Position numbers and translations under genes: made by a program | The notes under the pieces: model-generated | Told to the model about the DNA's origin: nothing | Seen by the model: the letters and a program-made list of their open reading frames with translations, nothing else | Database searches by the model: none | NCBI RefSeq assembly: GCF_910592395.1 | Contig: NC_088311.1 | Span: forward strand, 8,620,501 to 8,684,500 | Origin: Lineus longissimus | Lineage: Eukaryota; Nemertea; Pilidiophora; Heteronemertea; Lineidae | DNA: 64,000 bases | Direction of reading: 5' to 3' | Shown here: positions 58,901 to 64,000 of the stretch, piece after piece | Layout of the letters: each line of letters starts with the position of its first letter | How positions within the stretch are numbered: position 1 is the first letter of the stretch

Positions 58901-61900
58901 TTCTCACCATGGTTACCACATCTTGACCCGCAATGTTTTGAGATCGCTAAATCACTCACTTCGTGGAGCTCGATAGTGGTGACGCAAACACATGAGAGTC
59001 AGGATGTGGTTGTCATACTGCCTTTAAACGACCAAGGTCGAAAACCACGTAAGGGGTTAAATGTGATCGCAGCCAAGTAGTTTACGCCTTGACTGGCCTC
59101 TCCATGGCTACCTCTATTTGCAATTATCACTTCGCTTCGATTGGCTGATGTGCACGACAATGGTCACTAGCGAGGTGACAGGATAAATCCAGGGCTTCAT
59201 ATCAACAGCCAGGGATCGCGCTGCTGTGGTCAAGAGGAATAGATATGGGAAGAAAAGCACAAAGATAAAGATGCTTCTGTTATTGATATAAGAACATTAT
59301 GGACAAAGGAAAAAGTGAGAGGATAGATTTATCCAAGGTTGGCTTCACATTAAATGGAGAGCCCACACCCAGGGGCCCACACTCTTGCAAGAAGGGTTTT
59401 TGAGCCTTTGAAAAGCATTCAGGTTTTTTAGCCAACACAAATATGCACTGCCAATAGGTCTTTCAGGGAAATAAAATTTCTTTACAAGCTAAAATACCTC
59501 TTGGGGTAAGTCATTTCTCTGAAAAATGGTTTTTCATTTCTCTGAAAAAACCTCCAGAGGGTGCAGATTTCATGGTGCAGGCTAAAAAACCTCAAAATCA
59601 TTTACAATAGCTCAAAAACTCACTTAAAGCGCCTGTACTACAAAATATTACAACTTTTTAAAAGTCCACGCTGTAAAAGTACATCAACAAGTGCAGAAAA
59701 ATAAGTTCCCTATGTGACCAACATGACCAACTACATGTATTATAAATAAATCAAATCAAATCACAGAATCGCTAGTATCAAAACATAAACACACTATTCA
59801 AATAGAGCAGTACACACATACTCACACTAAAATTAAGACAGACAGAATATTAAAAGGGTTGGTCAAAAATGCAACTGTCAATGTATATTTTGTATGACCC
59901 CTCTAGTCTTAATGGCTACAACACAATTATCACAAAACCTCTAAACTTCTGGTAAAGCGATGAAGTCTGATGACGTCAGTCAAAAAACAAGATCATCTAA
60001 TTATCACCCCTTTTCTATCTGGCCTTAGTTTCTTAAAACTGCCACATCATGTGCAGTTACACAGATGTAGTTTCAGCCACATCATATGCAGTTACACAGA
60101 TGTGGTTTCAGCCACATCATGTGCAGTTACACAGATGTGGTTTCAGTTTACCAAGTACATTCTGATAGTAGCCAAACAGATCAACGAAACACACAATGAT
60201 CGATCATACTTCAAATCACTGGCCTAATAGCTTAGTCTATGACCTATACCATCCAATCTGGGCAGCCATGCATGAAATGAGGCAAGAAATATATCATGTT
60301 TATCGGCTAGACAGCAGTCACAAATTGCTGTGGTCATTCTAAAGCCGAGTGAGAATATGAAGCAGAAAAATAACACCAACTCCTGTCAATCATGTACCGG
60401 TAAAACCACTTTGGGTAATTATGAATTGGGTTCCCGCAGAATATTCCAATAATAGATGTCAGTATACCAAGTAATTAACACTGACAAAGTTGGGAAGTCG
60501 GATATAACATATTCGAGAAGATTTTGATCCGAGAACGAGCGATGCGATGTTCATCAGCAAAATGCCATCTTGTTCTTGGATCAAAATCTTAACCTCTCTA
60601 TTTTGCGATTCACTCGGAAAACACCATGCCTATTCTTTCAAGTCTCGCATGCTGGTTTTGAAATATACTCCACATCTTATATAGAAATGGTACATGTAAG
60701 CTACACGTACATGTCCCAAGGAGACTTACCACATTACCAGTACAACAATATTCAATGCATTGAAAACATGTTATCAAAAGTATCACTGTTTGGACAGGCC
60801 TGAAGCATTCTTTTTAAAAATCATTAATCTATGCATTTGGTCACATTCTTACCACAGCGTAAACAAGGACATAAATTTGCTTCTAATCCCATCCCACAAA
60901 GAGGTTTTGTGTGATCACCTTTATAGAAGACTGCAGAACAGGTCTAAATGTAGAATATTTACACCTCCAGGGGTTTATCTCATCATAAACCATTTTCCCC
61001 TGGACATAAATAGGCCTAGATATTACAAACAGGACAATGGAGATAAAAGCCTAGCTTCGTGGAGCATGAATGATGGGATCAATTGTTAATTCAGCTTGGA
61101 TTTTATTTGTGAAAAAAGCCTTTGATGTTACATGCACGATACATTGTACAATGCAAGATGTCTTGATGGAAGGTTCTTCTTTTGATACAGCTTTAGGCTT
61201 TTTCATTATTGTATTTTATGTCTTAGGTACACATATCAGCATTCCAAGGTACACCTGAGTACACACAAGAATCGTTGTGGGTGTAAAAAGAAATCTTGGA
61301 TTTGGTAGAAAAGTTTGAACGTGAATTTTTTCGAGGCTATTGTCTTGATTGTACAGTTTATCACACCACACACATTGCAAGTGTGTGTTGTTGGAAATGT
61401 TGTGACAAACAACCGTTTGTTGTTTACTCTTACTGGTACCAGGCGGTAGTAAAAATAACATGGAACATTGCAAAATGCCCACAACTGCGCAAAAACCATG
61501 AAAAATAATAATCTGAATATTGGAACACGTTTTTTACTTGATGGTGTATTTCACAATTGGGCCTTTAGCATGATATAAGCAGATTTATACAGTGGTAAAG
61601 GAAAACAAATGCTAACTCACTATTTTAGGTTCAGGGAAAATAAAGGAAAATCACATTTGTACCATTGGATATCTAATCTTTTAGTTACTATATTTAGCAT
61701 GCGCTTTTTGGAGTCCTCCTTCAGATTTTTTTAAAACTATCACAATCCAGTGGTCGCTGCCCAGTTTTTGGGCAGTGGGAATCAAATTTTACAGTTACCA
61801 CCAGAACATGTTAAACAGTACCAACTAGACCAGTATAATCGATGAAAATGAAATGGTTTTTCTAAAAAAAATGTAAAAGACCACCAGCCCAAAGATATTT

Positions 61901-64000
61901 TTTACCACCAGACCACTAAATTCAGGAATTTTTCAACCTCATAGAAATATAAGCTTACCACCCGACCAAAAGAAAATTGAGTTGAGAACGCTGATAATAA
62001 GCAGATTTTTTACATGAATAAAACTACTCGGGTACACGCAGAGCACATTTTTAGGTACAAGTTGAATTCTAGCGGACAAACAAAATCAAAGCAGGAGTCC
62101 CGTGGCCACAATATCAATACCCACACTGTGGACTTTAGCGAATCAATCATGCAAGCATTGTAGCATGCTATTTCAAGCGACATGCCCAGAGCAGTTTGAT
62201 ACAAAGGCATAAAAGAAAAAAAAATGGCTGCGTATGAACTTGTTGACCATAGATCTCCAGATGTCAAACATTTCATTTTAATGTTTTACTCATATGGTCA
62301 AGACGTTGTCATTTAAATTAAAGCCTAACTAAAGATCTGTGCACTGGACATTTTAAAAGATATTATGCAAAAAATAAGTACAATATATTATACCACCCAT
62401 GTAGGAACAAATATGTTCTTTACAAATTTTTGCTATGAGATGAGTACAGAGGGTTTACAGTATCTAAATGACATGCTGGAGGTTGAGTGTGACTTTATGT
62501 CATGTAAAGATCATAGCTGTAAAATACAAAACCCATGCCAACATGTTTATACAATAACTAGAAGCAAAAGCTTGTGGCCACAGAACCATGACAAATAAAC
62601 GATTAAAAAAACAACTTCCTCATACCAGCACCACTGGTGATGAAGTGATTGTCTCAGCGGTCAGTCTTGTCTCGACTCAAATTTACAGAGTTCCTCGTTT
62701 ACAACAATACAGATTGGTTTCAGAAGTTACATTGTACATTCAAGCAGGTCTTGGAAAACAATACATGAAATATAAAAAGATGGCGAGATCTACATGTATA
62801 TTTATTATGCAGACCGGACCTGAACGAAGCATTTTTTAAAAGGAAGAAATTATCTTGCAGCTCATCCTGGACACCACAAAAAAGTTGGGTTCATCTCATG
62901 TCCACGCAATGTTCTTTTCTTGCACTATTGTACTGATAATCGAGATGGTATTGGTGCTGCAGCTGGTATGAATGGATTTTCAATCGAAAATACAACACAA
63001 AAAGGAAGACAGACATGTCAATCTATGAAAGGCCCCGTTTTTCATTCAACGCTACAGGAATGTGTGACAGAGAGAGAAGTCATTGGATGCAACCAGTAGA
63101 AGTAAAGGATGATTTGTTTGTTTACGCCTCCTGTTTATCTATTCCCTGCCCATGGAGATTGACTGAGTCTGGTCCAGCCTCTTCAATGTGGTAACAAACT
63201 GAGTGTGCAAACTCTAGTTTCACTGAACTAAGACTGTGCCTGTATTTTCAATCAGAGAGCTCTTCCACCATTTGTGTCGACTGCTACAATGTAAGTTGTT
63301 TGATGGTCATTACTTAATGCCCCATGCCTGAAGGCAGTCATGTCCTGAATAAAATAAGGCTGTCCTATATGTATGAAACTGGAGTATGCACGGTTCATAA
63401 TGATACATCACATGCATTTTAACACATGACAAGACAACTTACTGCACACACACATGTACATGCAACAAAACAAGACAGCCCATTTGAACTTGATACAACA
63501 TATCCTGTGAAAATAATACAACAACCACACAACTTGAATGATTTCCCAACTTCAGTCCAAAGGCAAGGGTTGAAATGAGATGAAGCATCTAGCTGTAGAC
63601 AGCAAACCACAATCCATTTTTGGCTACATCGGTATGAAAGCATAACACAGATGGTTTCAGCGTTACCTTTTTTCTAAAACATTTTTAGATTGCCATCAAT
63701 CATCGTCAATATCAATACGCTGAACTGCCAATCCACTTCAAAAGCCTGTTTCAACCCCTGCCATTGAGCTTGGCTGTTGAACCTGTTTTAAAGGGAGTCA
63801 GTCTATAAGTAGGAGCAGGGTAGGTCAGATTTTAAAGTTACACAAAATCGTCCATAGGGTTGTGCGAGGGATACACTTTACATGTATACTGAATGAAACA
63901 TGACCAAGAGAAGGTTAACAGCCCGAAGACGACCAATTTGACCCACAAGCTCCTCCTTAAAGTTCCCTTATAAAGAGGTACGGTTAGAACACAACACCCA
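58901..64000. other. AT-rich region, no gene recognised; possible 3' UTR of a gene outside the window
   Basis: Very AT-rich with many stops in all frames and no exon that I can support. The compositional look is like the 37-39 kb BSDC1 3' region, so it may be untranslated sequence of a neighbouring gene beyond 64000, but nothing proves it. It holds the 35-bp tandem repeat at 60041-60146 and a repeat-like stretch at about 59390-59650. Confidence 0.4.
60041..60146 (+). repeat. Tandem repeat, 3 copies of 35 bp
   Basis: Copies start at 60041, 60076 and 60111: GCCACATCATGTGCAGTTAC, then ACAGATGTGGTTTCA. Only two positions vary among copies (G/A in CATGTG, A/G in TGTAG). Confidence 0.95.

Overview
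This is a 64 kb piece of an animal nuclear genome, most likely from a marine invertebrate and probably a lophotrochozoan. The evidence is gene structure: short exons with GT..AG introns, clear polypyrimidine tracts, orthologues of animal-only or mostly animal genes, and intergenic DNA rich in small repeats and TACATGTA-type words. Nothing in it is bacterial or an intact virus. I cannot name the species from the sequence alone.

Layout. (1) 1-481, minus: the first exon of a Tctex1-type dynein light chain, cut by the window start. (2) 3613-20857, plus: a complete 32-exon gene for a secreted large lipid transfer protein (vitellogenin/apolipophorin superfamily) of about 2083 aa. I rebuilt it exon by exon; all splice phases agree and the total is an exact multiple of three. 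After the lipid-transfer module come vWD and C8 domains and then, unusually, a C-terminal von Willebrand A domain and a cysteine-rich tail. (3) 21635-27952, minus, convergent with (2): a complete 9-exon D-aspartate/D-amino-acid oxidase of 346 aa ending in the peroxisomal signal SKL. (4) 29586-31211, minus: a two-exon four-transmembrane protein of CD20/MS4A type with a proline-rich tail ending in PPPPY. (5) 35091-36236, plus: a two-exon DUF4326 protein. (6) 39235-44525, minus: a complete 9-exon BSD-domain protein (BSDC1 orthologue, 458 aa). (7) 44526-64000: about 19 kb in which I could support no gene; it holds several repeat families and possibly untranslated sequence.

The genes do not form a functional cluster; their neighbourhood looks like ordinary animal gene order. 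The notable non-genic content is a set of small foldback and terminal-inverted-repeat elements. They include a 115-bp-arm, almost perfect palindrome abutting exon 2 of the lipoprotein gene, a second long palindrome in an oxidase intron, a family of about 180-bp pogo/Tigger-like MITEs in six places (three inside BSDC1 introns), and two related TIR elements that split an AT-rich tandem repeat in the first oxidase intron.

The strongest candidate for something little described is the lipoprotein gene's vWD-C8-vWA C-terminus, where the vWA metal-binding motif looks lost. Second is the spliced DUF4326 gene, a family better known to me from phages, bacteria and fungi.
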